64,000 nucleotides of DNA from Megaleporinus macrocephalus. Taxonomy: Eukaryota > Chordata > Actinopteri > Characiformes > Anostomidae. Location of the stretch: positions 16,027,962 through 16,091,961 of the forward strand of contig CM038720.1 of the NCBI GenBank assembly GCA_021613375.1, written 5' to 3'. Under the pieces are notes generated by a model. The model was not told where the DNA came from and ran no database searches. It saw nothing but the letters and a program-made list of their open reading frames with translations. The translations under genes were made by a program, and so were the position numbers. Positions 34,415-45,941 of this stretch are shown in pieces (position 1 is the first letter of the stretch; each line of letters opens with the position of its first letter).

Positions 34415-37339
34415 TCAGCTCTGCTTCTCTCTGCTTTCCTCTAGATTAGTGACTTCACAGGACCTTGGCTGAAGACCTTTGATTTTCTTTATATGGCGCT
34501 TAAGTCTGGCGATAGCTTTTACCATTCTGGACCAGTCAGAGAACTTGCGCAGGCGACCTAACAATGACTTTGTCTCCTTTGCTTGGATGTCATGAGCCTG
34601 GACTTTCTCGAGTTCAGGATCACTACTTGCGATTGCTCCCATCTTGACTTCTCCGCTTGGTAGCTCCTTCTGCCAGAGAAACTTTGAGCCAGTGAACCAG
34701 TTAGAGGATACGAGCTGCTCTACTGTGAGACCTCTTGAGGCGTGATCTGCTGGATTTTCTTCAGAAGCCACATACTTCCATTGGGTGGATTCTGTGCTTT
34801 GCTTAATGCGTTCCACACGGTTTGCTACAAACACGTGAAATCTTCTGGCTTCATTATTGATGTACCCAAGGACAACCATGGAATCAGTCCAGAAGAATTC
34901 TTGTAGACACTCTATTTCCAGTTCTTTCTTGAGCATGTCACTGGTGCGGACGGCTACCACTGCTGCTGACAGCTCAAGCCTTGGTATGGTTGTGACCTTG
35001 GTTGGGGCAACTCTTGCCTTTCCCATAACAAAGGAACAGTGAACTTCACCTGATACACTGACTGCTCTGAGGTATGAGCACGCACCATAGCCTGACACAC
35101 TGGCATCGGAGAAATGGTGAAGCTCATAATATTGTGCCTTGAAGCTTGATGGAATGTAGCATCTTGGGATCCTTACATCAGCCAGACCTTGTAGATCTTG
35201 AAGCCAATGTTCCCACTGAGGTCGCAGGTCATCAGGTAAAGTGTCATCCCAGCTGAGCTTGTCTCGACACATTTGCTGCAGGATCTGCTTTCCAACTAAA
35301 ATGAAGGGTGCCACAAATCCGAGAGGATCATAGACTGAAGCAACTGTGGACAAGACTCCTCTTCGGGTAAGTGGATTCTCTTTGATGACCACTCTGAACT
35401 GGAACTCATCAGAAGCCACGCACCACTGCACACCGAGGGCTCTTTCCATCTGCAATTCACCCAATGCCATGTCTTTGTCTGTAGCAGCTTCAGCACGTTC
35501 TTCTTTGGGAATGGTGGCAAGAACCTCCTCGCTGTTAGATATGAACTTGTGCAGCCGGAGTTTGCCTGTGCTGCAAAGCTCTCTTGCTTCTTTCACCAGT
35601 TGGATTGCTTGGCTTGTGGATGCTACACTTGATAGGCCGTCATCAACGTAGAAGTTCCGCTGTATGAACTTGATGGTGTCGTCACTGAAGCATCCTTGTC
35701 CTTTAGCTGCGATGTGCTTAAGTCCATAGTTGGCACAGCCAGGTGATGAAGCTGCACCGAATAGATGGACCTTCATTCGATAGGTGGAAGGTTGGGCTTC
35801 AAGATTTCCATTCTCCCACCAAAGAAATCGAAGATAATCTTGGTCCTCTGTCTTCACATGGAACTGGTGAAACATGCGCTCTATGTCACACATGATTGCC
35901 ACCTGACCTCTTCGGAAGCGAAACAGAACTCCCACCAAGGTGTTCGTCAACTCTGGACCAGTCAAGAGATGGTCGTTCAAGCATGTCCCTTGAAATTTGG
36001 CGGAGCAATCAAAGACGATGCGTATTTTCCCAGGTTTTTGTGGATGATACACCCCATGATGCGGGATGTACCACGCTGGAGTTTTGTGAATGTCTTCTTC
36101 TGGGACCTTTTCTGCATCTCCACGGGTTATGGTCTCATCCATGAAGGTCTTGTAGTCCTTATTATACTGCTCATCTCTTCTCAGCTTTCTTTCCAGGGAC
36201 CGTAGACGGTGGATGGCGCACACCTTGTTATCAGGTAAGTTGGGTCTGTCTTTCTTGAAAGGCAGTGGCATTTCATAATGACCATCACTGTTAAGTATGA
36301 TGCCCTCTTTCAATTTTGATAAGAATCTAAGATCTTCTTGAGAGACATGGCTAGTTTCAGAAGCTCTTTCAGCAAAGTCAGATTCCAGCACCTTGATGAC
36401 ATCTGCAGGAAAGATGACTTCTTTGATCTGTGTTCTACAGACATAATGCGCTTCTCTTGTGAGGGTTGAAGAGGACTGAAGCCCTGGCATCACTTGCTTT
36501 ACTATGACTTGGTGGCTTACCCCGATTGCATCTCCATAATTAAGGCATGGGTTACCATAGCCAACCACACTCCATCCCAAGTCTGTTCTCAGAGCGAAGG
36601 GTTGATTTTCTTCACCAGAAACCACTTGCCTTGGTACAAGGGCTTGAGGACAATTGTAGCCGATTAGCAGGCCGACATCACAGCTTTGCTGAGGAGCAAT
36701 CTCATCTGCAATGTGTTCAAGATGAGACCATACCTTCGCCGTTTCTGGTGTGGGGATATGGTTTCTGTTTGCAGGTATAAACTCTCTAGAGTAGGTCACT
36801 GGAAGTGGAATTACCTTATCTGAGTAGAACCCTCTTACTTGTAAACCAGTCAGTTTCTGGCAGGACACGACTGTGTTCTTTGAAGCCAACGTGGAGAGCC
36901 TTAGCTGAACTGGTTCGCTCCTTGTATTGAGCGCCCTTGCGGTCTCTTCAAGGATAAAGGTTGTGTCACTCTGAGTATCAAGAAGTGCATACACAAGAAC
37001 TTCACGATTTGGCTCAGTCGTGACGGAGACCCACACTGGAATTATTGTGGATGTATTAGTGTCTCTGCCATTCTGGGTGACTCTATGAGATGTTGCCTCA
37101 CGTGACGTGCTTGGTGCTGGAACTTGTGGCTGATCTGGCATCCCTTCCTTTGACTTGTCATGGTCTCTACCTCCATCAGTCCTTGCTTGCCTTCTTTCTT
37201 CCTTGGTGCGATTATCATGGAGGCAAGTTGGATGTCTTTTCTCACATGTCTTGCAGGTGTTCCTGTCTCCACAGTCCTTAGAACGATGGCCCCACTTCAG
37301 ACAGCCAAAACACAACTTCTTCTCTTGGACAAACGTGAC
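34415..37339 (-). pseudogene. BEL/Pao pol: protease, reverse transcriptase, RNase H
   Basis: After two zinc-knuckle-like motifs (CFGCLKWGHRSKDC and CKTCEKRHPTC) comes the aspartic protease block ALLDTQSDTTFI (about 36955-36990). Reverse transcriptase follows with IRIVFDCSAKF, DIERMFHQ and the catalytic YVDD at 35639-35650. RNase H begins with HHFSDASVSGYGACSY and includes WTDSMVVLGYI. These are the diagnostic BEL/Pao forms of these domains. The open frame is about 970 codons and ends at 34415 because of the frame shift. It is in frame with gag across the TGA at 37340. Confidence 0.9.
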
Positions 37340-39148
37340 TCAATCTGTGATTGTCTTCTTTATGAACTTACGACACTCTGGTAGACTATGGCCTACCTTC
37401 TCACAGAAGACACAGCTTGTGGCGTTGGCCTTCTCGTCTGAGCTAGTTACTAAGGCCTTTGCTCCAGGACTTCTGTTCTTTAAAATCCTGCTCTTTTCTC
37501 CTTCGCTTGGTTTCAGTGCGTGGAGAGATGTAATCGGATTGCAGGCGATTTTGGCTTCGCGTGCATGGAACTTCACAAACTGTCTGAAGCTTGGGAAAGT
37601 TTGACTTTCTTCCTCCACTTCTATAACCTTTCGGTTCCATCTTAAAGTCAACCAGTCTGGAAGTTTAGCAAGTATTTTCTGGTTTTCATTGCAGTCATTA
37701 AGCACTTCAAGACCTCTGATTTGAGACATTGCAGGCTCACAGCTGCGAAGGAAGTCGGCGAGTTCTTGAAGTTCAAGACTGCCCTTGGCGCTTAACTTGG
37801 GCCATGCATTGATCTTATCTCTGAAGGCCTTGGCGATAAGGAATGGACTGCCATATCGCTCCTCTAGGATACACCATGCTGCAAGGTAGGCTGACTCAGT
37901 GCCTAGTAGGAAGTAGCTCTCTATGGCCTTCTTTGCGGAACCACCCACATACTTGCGTAGATAATATATCTTTTCTTCGGCTGGTATATTCTTCCTGTCA
38001 GTGAGGGTCTGAAAGGAAACCTTCCCGTCATTGAATCTGAGTGGGTCACCATTGAACGTTGTTGGTTCAGGTACAGGAATGCGACTGGCACTAATGGATT
38101 CTGTGAGTGCTCTGACAAGAGCTGCTGTGTTGTCTTCAGCTGGATGTGTTACAGCTTGTGGTGGAGAATAGTGCTGTGATGGGCTTACGTCCTGCTTGAC
38201 TTCCCTTTTAACCCTCACAGTAACAGGTTGATGGAGCAGCTCATTTAATTCGTCATCTGAGCATTGACTCTGTTTAGATGTTTGACTTGAGCATTCGCTC
38301 TGTTCATATACTTGCTGTCGTGTCTTGGCAGCCTTCAGTCTTTTAATCGTCTCCAAATGTTTTAGTTCTCTGCGCTTGGCTTCTAGCACTCTTTGACTCT
38401 CTGCATTTTCAGCCTCCTGTTTAGCCTTTATCTGGGCAGCTTCAGCTTCCAGCCTCTGCAGTTCTTCAATGTGAAGTTCTTGCTCTAAAAGTACTTGCAG
38501 AGTGGCTTCATTGGCAGCAACTTCGGCAGCTGCACTCTTTCTGCTGGCAGAAGTTAGACGGGAATGAGTGGAGGCCTTAGTGCTGTGAGAGCTGACGCTC
38601 GTCTTGGTTGATCTTGTCTCTTCACCACCTCGTTCTTCATCCCCTTGGCCTTGACCTTTCATAATATCTAGACTGTCCATTGCTTGCTTAACAATGCTCT
38701 GTGTCACTGTTTCACAGGTATCAACTCTACGACGTGTGTCATGGTCAGGAACACTGACACGCCTCAGTTCTTCATAAACAGCATTCAAGCTCCTTAAAGC
38801 ATTGTTCACTTTAGTGACATGTTCATTCAGTAGGTCAGTTGAGCATCGTCCACTTAGCGTTTGGTTGGCTTTCTTTGTGACCTCCTTCCACTTCTTATAG
38901 CACACACTGAAACGATGTTCAATTCTTCTTACTTGCTCATCGTACAGTTCTTGACCCTTTTCCGATCTCATGCGGACTCTTTGGTCTCTTTGTGGCTCTT
39001 GTAGAGGAACGAAGTCATAACCTCTTGTACTGTCAGTCACTGGTGAATACAAGTCTGCGTGAGGCTGTAGCTTATCTCTGACGTTTGGTTGTGGCTTCAT
39101 GTCCGTGACTTTCACTTTCAGACATCCTTTCTGCTTACTGTAAGTCAC
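37340..39148 (-). pseudogene. BEL/Pao gag
   Basis: A 602-codon open frame has a charged coiled-coil-like segment rich in Glu, Ala and Arg at residues about 210-275. The BEL gag domain (DUF1759-type; EPTTFNGDPLRF, LRKYVGGSAKKAI, ILEERYGSP) spans about 355-520. The first zinc knuckle, CVFCEKVGHSLPEC, is close to the end. The TGA that ends it lies between the first and second zinc knuckles, in a place where related elements read through. The codon context (GAT|TGA) fits a CpG C-to-T change at CGA. Confidence 0.88.
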
Positions 39149-39159
39149 TGCTCACTGGT

Positions 39160-39715
39160 GCTGTCTCCTGGAGCATTGAGTTCTCACTGTGCCTCCCTCT
39201 GATATAATGATGACAGCACAACTGTTCTTAACTGCACTGATTAGGATTTATGCCTAAACGTGAGAACTGTAATATAAAATCACAAAATAAATAAACAACA
39301 ATGTACAATTTTACAACATGTCTTAATTAAACTCCAATATAAAATACCGTTTAACCATAGACTATAATATAATTTGAACCTTCTTGTCTTGTAAAACTAT
39401 AAGTGTTATTTATTCACTATGAATTAGCTCTTAGTGTCTTCGTTCAATGACACTTTTAAACACTTAATTTTAACTGTAGAAAAAACGTGTCAAACTCTCT
39501 ACTACTTGTATTGTCCGTGCATATAATGGGTCCCCCCGGAAACCCCCAAAGACACACAGATCCGCCCCAGTTTTCAATGTCTCTGCAGGGTAGGAACCAA
39601 AACGAAAGGCGAGCCACGCCAAAATACAAACTGCCCAGGTAGGCAGCTACATGTGAGTTGTAGTCAACAAACCCCATTTTAACATACTTCAGCACCAGTA
39701 GCACTGTTGGCTATT
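39160..39715 (-). repeat. 5' LTR of the BEL/Pao element (approximate limits)
   Basis: Non-coding sequence directly upstream of gag. Its minus-strand start has the AAAATGGGGTTTGTTGACTAC text that I recall at the start of fish BEL LTRs, with AATAAA-like signals in the middle. Limits cannot be fixed because no second LTR is present in the window. Confidence 0.5.
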
Positions 39716-39719
39716 GTCT

Positions 39720-41700
39720 TGAAACAAGCATAAATTTTAATCTCATCTGCCCAAGACACTTTTACATTCACCATTCTGGAGTTGGGTCATTTATAGTCTG
39801 TCATCATTTTTAGTTACTGCCACGAGGTCCTACAGCCACACAGTTTTAACTTAATCTTATTTTCCCTGTACTGCAGGTACTACGTTATCACAATGGTGCT
39901 GTTTCTACATTAAATGTTATTAATGGGGAAAAAAAACCTTGTGAGCTTACTGAGGTCCAGACCATGTCCTCATAGCTAGTTATGGACATGTTTATTGGCA
40001 ATAACATTCATCAAACAAACATCAAAACATGCTGGTAATCCTCATTTATGAATAAGCAAACATGTTGCTGGCACATAATTTGCTCCTAATGCCACAGTAA
40101 ATCTAGCTGTGCATTTTATGAATCTGCCCCTGAATACCTAGTCTTTGTCCTACTGTAAAAGTAGATTTATGGATCAATGCATTCTCTTTATATTTGCATT
40201 TTACATACTGTCCCAACTTTTTGGTAGTTATGTTCATATTCATATTTGTTTACATTTATATTTTTAATTTATATTTCGAATTACATTTAAATTTTGCTGA
40301 ATTTTTATGCACTACGGTCTATGGCAACCCTATTTTGTGTGATTAAGTTTATGTGGTCTACTCCTTATGGTTGAATTTTTGTTGCTTCTGTGTCACATAG
40401 CACTTACAGTTGACCGGGGCAGATCTAGCAAGGCAGTAATTTAACAAACTGACCTGGGGCATCCTGTGACAGTGCTACATATAGAATCACTGAGCTCTTC
40501 AGTAAGACCCATTCTACTCCCAGTATTTGTCTGTTTGGCTATATGGTGATCTTTATCGCCTTCCTTAACAAAACAGGTGTGCACCTAATTCACCAAAGCA
40601 AGCTGCACTTTCTTAGCATGCACGCAGGAAAAGCACTGCTGACGGACACGTTAACCAACTCAAAGGCATCACTACCAACAAAAACATAAACAAATATAAG
40701 TTTTGTGTTGAGAACAGTTCTCTTGTGAATGTGTCATGCTGGTGGAGCCCCTCCTGGGTGTGTCAGACAAACTTTTCCCACAAGTTCCCTCTGGCTCTGG
40801 TGCTCTGTCATTAGGTCTCGCCACTGGTGCCACACACTTATCCTAGAGCAGTGGAGTACAGAGTGCCAGGCCAGGGGGACACACTAACAGAAGCCCAGCT
40901 CACGCCAACGCAGCACGGACCTACCGAACAAACTGGCCCAACCTTTACTGGAACTGCAGCAGTGCCGGAGAAAGGATAGCTATCTCTCCATTTTGTTGTG
41001 GTTCATTATGAACTGCAAGGCTTAGACATTTGCATTTAATGATTTACAGCCACTGCTTATACCCAAACATGAGGAATTTCATTCAAATTTACATTTTTAT
41101 ATCACTGGTTTTAAATTTGTGTGCTCATGCCAGTAAAGCATAAAAAGACAACATTTACAATATAACATATTATCATAAAACATCATAAAACATATAATGC
41201 AAAAGAACATGATAAAATAAATTGACAAGTACGCAAAAATATGTATATGCAGCTCGACACGGGTTTATCCAGTGACCAAAAATAAAACGATACTATATAG
41301 TTCATATTGTTTTACAAACTCTTGGCTCTTAGTATTTTGCAAGTTTAAAGAAGTTCTTTTTACCGAATAATGTCGCTGTCTAAAACAAAAGGCAACTTTA
41401 CAGTAGAAGACAAAAAACTTATTTTTATTTAATGTAATTTAATAGGGCTATTCATCATTAAACCTTTACACAATATAAATGGCAGATGTCATGTTCACAT
41501 GATGCAAAAAAAATGGCGGACAGCGACAATATATATATTTATACCAAGACTAATATTGGTATTTTTTCCTGAATTTGATATTTTTCATATGCACATAAAA
41601 TGATAAAATGGGAAAATCTTTTTTCCAATAAATGTGGATGTGCTTATTTGTTTTTATAGTAAATATGATGTCTGTGCAAACAAATCCAAATAATTTGTAT
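39720..41700. other. Intergenic with one small Tc1 end
   Basis: A short Tc1-family right end lies at about 40150-40225 (TTTGCATTTTACATACTGTCCCAACTTTTTGG). Otherwise nothing is recognised. Confidence 0.45.
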
Positions 41701-41783
41701 CTGTTATTCACTCACATCTTAAGGAAAGTGACTGAATGTACATGTATGTGTGTAAGAGAGGAGCTAGTGATCGAAGAGGAGCT

Positions 41784-41814
41784 AATGATCAAGCATACAC
41801 TATAGGTCTCACTG

Positions 41815-41858
<44 letters not shown>
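41784..41858 (+). repeat. Duplicated (TG)n microsatellite with 33-bp leader, copy 1
   Basis: AATGATCAAGCATACACTATAGGTCTCACTGAAG precedes about twenty TG units. An identical leader followed by TG units occurs at 42828-42900. Confidence 0.9.
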
Positions 41859-41865
<7 letters not shown>

Positions 41866-42827
41866 GAGCTAGGGGAGAGTGTGAAAGGAACATTAGATAT
41901 TATTAAACACACTTACTTGGTGCAATATTTTGTAGCATCAAACTTATATAATATATTATATAACATATAATATGATATATAAATCAATTGTAGTGTCCCA
42001 CTAGTGCCTTAGTCTGCTGTTACATGCACAAGCTGTTGCTGCTGTGTTTAATACAAGCAGTTTCTAGTGTTTAGTGCCAATAAATGTAATATATGCAAAA
42101 TGTTCACGTCAGCATTTGTTTTTAATTTTTTTAAGTTAATAGTGCATCATTTTATCCCCATTCAGGTTTTTTCCTTTGGTTTGAGTTATTCATCAATCTC
42201 AAGAGGTCAGTGTTGTCGAAACGTTGTATCATTGATTTGGAAAATTATTACAGAAGTTTTATACATTTCCATTCATCCATATGATAGCGGTGTAGGTACA
42301 TTATTGTTATCTTTGGTTTCAGTTGGAGGTGCAGCATGTCTCTGGTCAGCATGCATGCCTGAACAGACCAAAAGGGTCCTCCTTTTACCACATACAGGCC
42401 AGGAACATGTTCCATAACAGTCATGTGACTGAATGTCTTCTGCGCCTTGCTTGCCATATACTTTTAGATGTCCCGACCCTGGCTAAGGCTGTCCACATTC
42501 TACTTATATCATCTTTCTAAATAAAACTATTTTTAATTCTAACAGCAAAGACTTAATGAGGTCAATTAGATAATAATCTGTTTAGATTATTTCCTCAGGT
42601 CATCATGTGATGCCTCAATAATAATAATGTTATAGTGCTCTGTTTCTATTACAAATTTAATTCGCCCCACAATTACAGCTAGCATCAGTATATGTCTGAA
42701 GGGACAGTAATCCTGGGCACTTGTGCCAAGGCTGACAAAAGCCTGCATGTCACTGATACTTATGCATCTAAATATATCGTAGATCGACAGCAGCAGGTGA
42801 GCGAGGCTCTGCCAGACACTTGCACTG

Positions 42828-42858
42828 AATGATCAAGCATACACTATAGGTCTCACTG

Positions 42859-42900
<42 letters not shown>
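42828..42900 (+). repeat. Duplicated (TG)n microsatellite with 33-bp leader, copy 2
   Basis: Second copy, 1044 bp from the first and in the same orientation. Confidence 0.9.
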
Positions 42901-42901
<1 letters not shown>

Positions 42902-43088
42902 TTTTTTGGGTGTGGTTGGGGCTCGGATGCCATCTCTCTTCATTGTGGATTGAGATCTGAACTAAACACAACCCAATTTTGGGTTTCTCTTTAAAGCCAG
43001 CTGGTCTGGCTTTATTTCTTTTTTCCTTTCATTTCTTTTCCACTTAATTACTTTTTAATTTATTTTTCTATAAGCTAGCCCACAGCAG

Positions 43089-43133
43089 GTGCTGGAGGGA
43101 AGTGCTTCCTGGGGAAGATAAAAGAAAGGACTG
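43089..43133 (+). other. Candidate non-coding exon upstream of mef2c
   Basis: A long pyrimidine-rich tract (43008-43070) ending in CCCACAGCAG is followed by 45 bases and a strong donor, CTG|GTAAGTT. MEF2C genes use several alternative 5' untranslated exons, so this could be one, but only splice signals support it. Confidence 0.25.
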
Positions 43134-43489
43134 GTAAGTTCAAATCAACAATGTCAGAATTCACTATGAGAAAGTGCTAAATTTGAGCGGAAACTAGAAT
43201 GTCTGCAATGAACAAAAAAGTGTGTAAGCTTGAGTGACATGGTGATCGTGTGTCCTTTAGGATATATACAGACCTGAGAATAGAAATAGAAAGATATAAA
43301 TTTAGAGAGGGACACTGTTTTTTTGGGAGCATGTTTTGGCTTGGTAAAAAAAAAGATATGTTTGTCCTGAAACAGAGTACATGTCATCATTGGCTAATAC
43401 TGTTGTGGTTGTTTTGGGCACACCAATGTAATACTATTGTTAGAGTACAAGTTAAGTACATTGCCAAGTAAAGTCAGAAGAGTGAATTT

Positions 43490-44870
43490 TACATTGGCAG
43501 CCAACTTGTGGATACTAATATATGAGTATGCTCTCTTTTCATTTCCACGTCATACATTTGATATGTGTGCAAGGGGTTGATTTTAGTGGCTGGGTTTAGG
43601 TGAAAAGGTCTCCGCATGTTGAACGGACATGGAAAAATGGGGAAATTTGATGTCCTACTCAGAGCAGCACTCCAAGCTAAATCAGCCAACTGCTTCAGCT
43701 CTCCTCTCCACTGCTGTCTTGCCTTGCGACTATGGAGGCCACAGCTGCAGGGAATCAATCAGGAGTGGCAGAGATAATGAAAGGCATATCAAGGGCATTT
43801 TAGAAAGCCTGGCCACAACTACAGCAGCCTTCTCCTTTTCCGGCCTTAGTTTTGAAACAAAAGACATGCCTTGTCTTTTTTCGAGCATTTTTATGGCTGA
43901 TTTTAGGTGGGGATTGTCATTGACACTGACATTATTGTCACTAGTGTTAATGATAGATTTAAGTCAACATTTATCTCCATTATGAAAAACGTTTATAACA
44001 TTTAATCTAACAATGACCATGAACTGATCTATGCAATGACCTGTATAATTTAAAGTGGCTTTTGTATGGTGTAACTCTTTGGCTAAAACATACAGGAGGA
44101 AGTTAACAATTTTCAGTTTTTAGTATAGAGCCATGCTCCAGATGATCTAAATAGCATGTCAATATCTAAAATCAGCCCTTAATACAAGTAGAAATTATGG
44201 AGCATTATGTCCCAAAATGTGAAAAAACAGTACTCTCACCAGAAAGACAATGTATAATAGACCTGCTAGCCACCTTAAAGAACTACAAATCAGCTGGGTC
44301 ATTCAAAAAAGCTGTTTATATGTTTCCCTCATGATGCCCCACATTGATTACCTGGCTGGCAATACCCTTATATCAATGAGTTTTGCAAAAGGAATAGAAT
44401 ACATGTCTTGTATTCTAAATTGATATTTTTACCCTTCACCCTTCAGTGATAAGCGTTCCCCAGAGAGCAGAGAATACCCATGTTCTCTGTGGATGTATAT
44501 GTCTGTGCTAAAGCCAGAGAGGGAGGACAGTGGAGGTGAAGGTTTATGTTAGTCTGTGTGTAGAACTATTAGCAAGATTATTTCGTTTTTGCTGTACTTT
44601 TGTGTTTAGGATAAGTCATATCTTCACTGAGAGTCAGTAAACAGTTATTGTCACAATGATTAAGTTCACTCTACTGTAGAGCCAGGCAAAAAAAAAAAGG
44701 CACCAAAGTGTAATATTCAAACCTGCCACTGATCTGCACTAATGAGACACTAAACATAGTTTCAGCAGTGACTTCACACACAGGAACATGCTCAATTTTA
44801 GGTTATTTATCTGTTTAACTGCTAACAAACCAAGTAAAACTAATAGAATTTATTTATATACGATGTACTG
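43490..44870. other. Intergenic, nothing recognised
   Basis: Open frames at 43489-43758 (minus) and 43629-43985 (plus) overlap each other and lack motifs. Confidence 0.35.
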
Positions 44871-44876
44871 TCTTAG

Positions 44877-44998
44877 GTGCCAAAAGATAGGCCTGGATGC
44901 CACAAGAAGCAACTTGATGAAGACACAGAGACACTGAAGATTAAAACAGAAGGATCAGAGAGTGAAGTTGTTGACAAGAGGATACTTGCAAGTAGCTG
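44877..44998 (+). other. Candidate exon upstream of mef2c
   Basis: The acceptor GTCTTAG, 122 bases and the donor AGCTG|GTAAGA bound an interval whose first frame is open throughout (KQLDEDTETLKIKTEGSE..). No homology is recognised. It may be an alternative 5' exon of mef2c, an exon of an unrecognised transcript, or chance. Confidence 0.3.
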
Positions 44999-45499
44999 GT
45001 AAGAATTGTCTTATTACTGTTATATGTTATTATGTTTCCGTATGTTCGATTCTATGTGTAACTGTGCATTAAAATGTGCAGAACTGTGTTCTCTGTAGAG
45101 CATTTATTTTCATGTATAGAAGCAAACAAACATACAGCTTCACCAAGGGTCACCATTAACACAAATTCTGTGGTAAAATATTCTGGTTAGAAAAGTTACA
45201 GTTAGAAGAAGAAAAGTTAAGAAGTTCGGCTCCTGACTTCTCAGAGCAAACCAGACTATGCATGGCTTTGTACAATTCTATCAGCAGCACACTTGATTTT
45301 ATTTATTGAAACATTGATTAGCTGAATCGAGTATTAAACGGCAACTGTGGCCTAATAATAATAATCATATTCATTATTTTCCCTAATTTAAGTGGTACTT
45401 ACTTTATTTCAAATAAGCTAAGGCAAAGTGCCAAACTAAGGCAAAGTGAACGTACAACAATGCCACTCAGCCTTACCGTGAGGCATCTGCTTGCCTGTC

Positions 45500-45941
45500 T
45501 TCATCTGTGTAGTGTACATGAAGAGCGGAGTCCGCCCCTTTTTACAGCGAAAATAATTCTCCCCCTGTGCGCACCGAGTGCGTGACGAAGTCGTGTCGTG
45601 CTTCGTGCCAGTGAAGTACGAAAGAGTAGTCCCACACGGGGGTCAACGTGTAGCAGGAGCGTACCAAACACAGTATTCGCAAGTCTTTCCAGAGCAACAA
45701 AGAGATCTTTCAGCGCGTTTAGACGTTGATACTTCAGTCGATACTAGTCGTTGCGTCTAACACTGTCGACAGACGCGGACTTACGTGATAATGCTCTTAC
45801 TCGCCGGCCGCTGCTGAAGTGAACTGCTGCTCCGCGTTTACTTGCGTGGTCCTGTGGACTGCTACCTCAGCTGGACCGGACTGACCAAAACACCACTGTC
45901 TGTCGTCACTCTTTCCAGTAATCCTCCTCATGCCTAACAAT
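45500..45941 (+). other. mef2c: mef2c 5' untranslated first exon (start approximate)
   Basis: A CpG-rich stretch in AT-rich surroundings ends in the strong donor CAAT|GTAAGTAA. It precedes the start-codon exon and fits the non-coding first exon of MEF2C genes. It holds several upstream ATGs, including a 60-codon frame at 45578-45760 and a short one at 45930 that would continue across the splice junction. The transcription start is not visible; GC-box-like CCGCCCC is near 45530. Assignment to mef2c is inferred from position and splice signal. Confidence 0.55.

Larger units (their letters stand above)
33101..39715 (-). mobile_element. BEL/Pao LTR retrotransposon, minus strand, gag-pol nearly complete
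   Basis: An LTR-like region at about 39160-39715 is followed, on the minus strand, by gag, protease, reverse transcriptase, RNase H and integrase in BEL/Pao order, ending with a stop at 33101. Gag and pol are in one frame, interrupted by an in-frame TGA at 37340-37342. Two frame shifts break the integrase part, near 34415-34435 and 33740-33765. No matching 3' LTR is seen left of 33101; the purine-rich 33013-33062 stretch is on the wrong strand for a polypurine tract. The copy is therefore disabled, though decay is slight compared with the gypsy relic. Confidence 0.9.

Noticed and set aside
43489..43985. Overlapping 89- and 118-codon frames on opposite strands
   Set aside because: Neither has homology, splice signals or a plausible start context.
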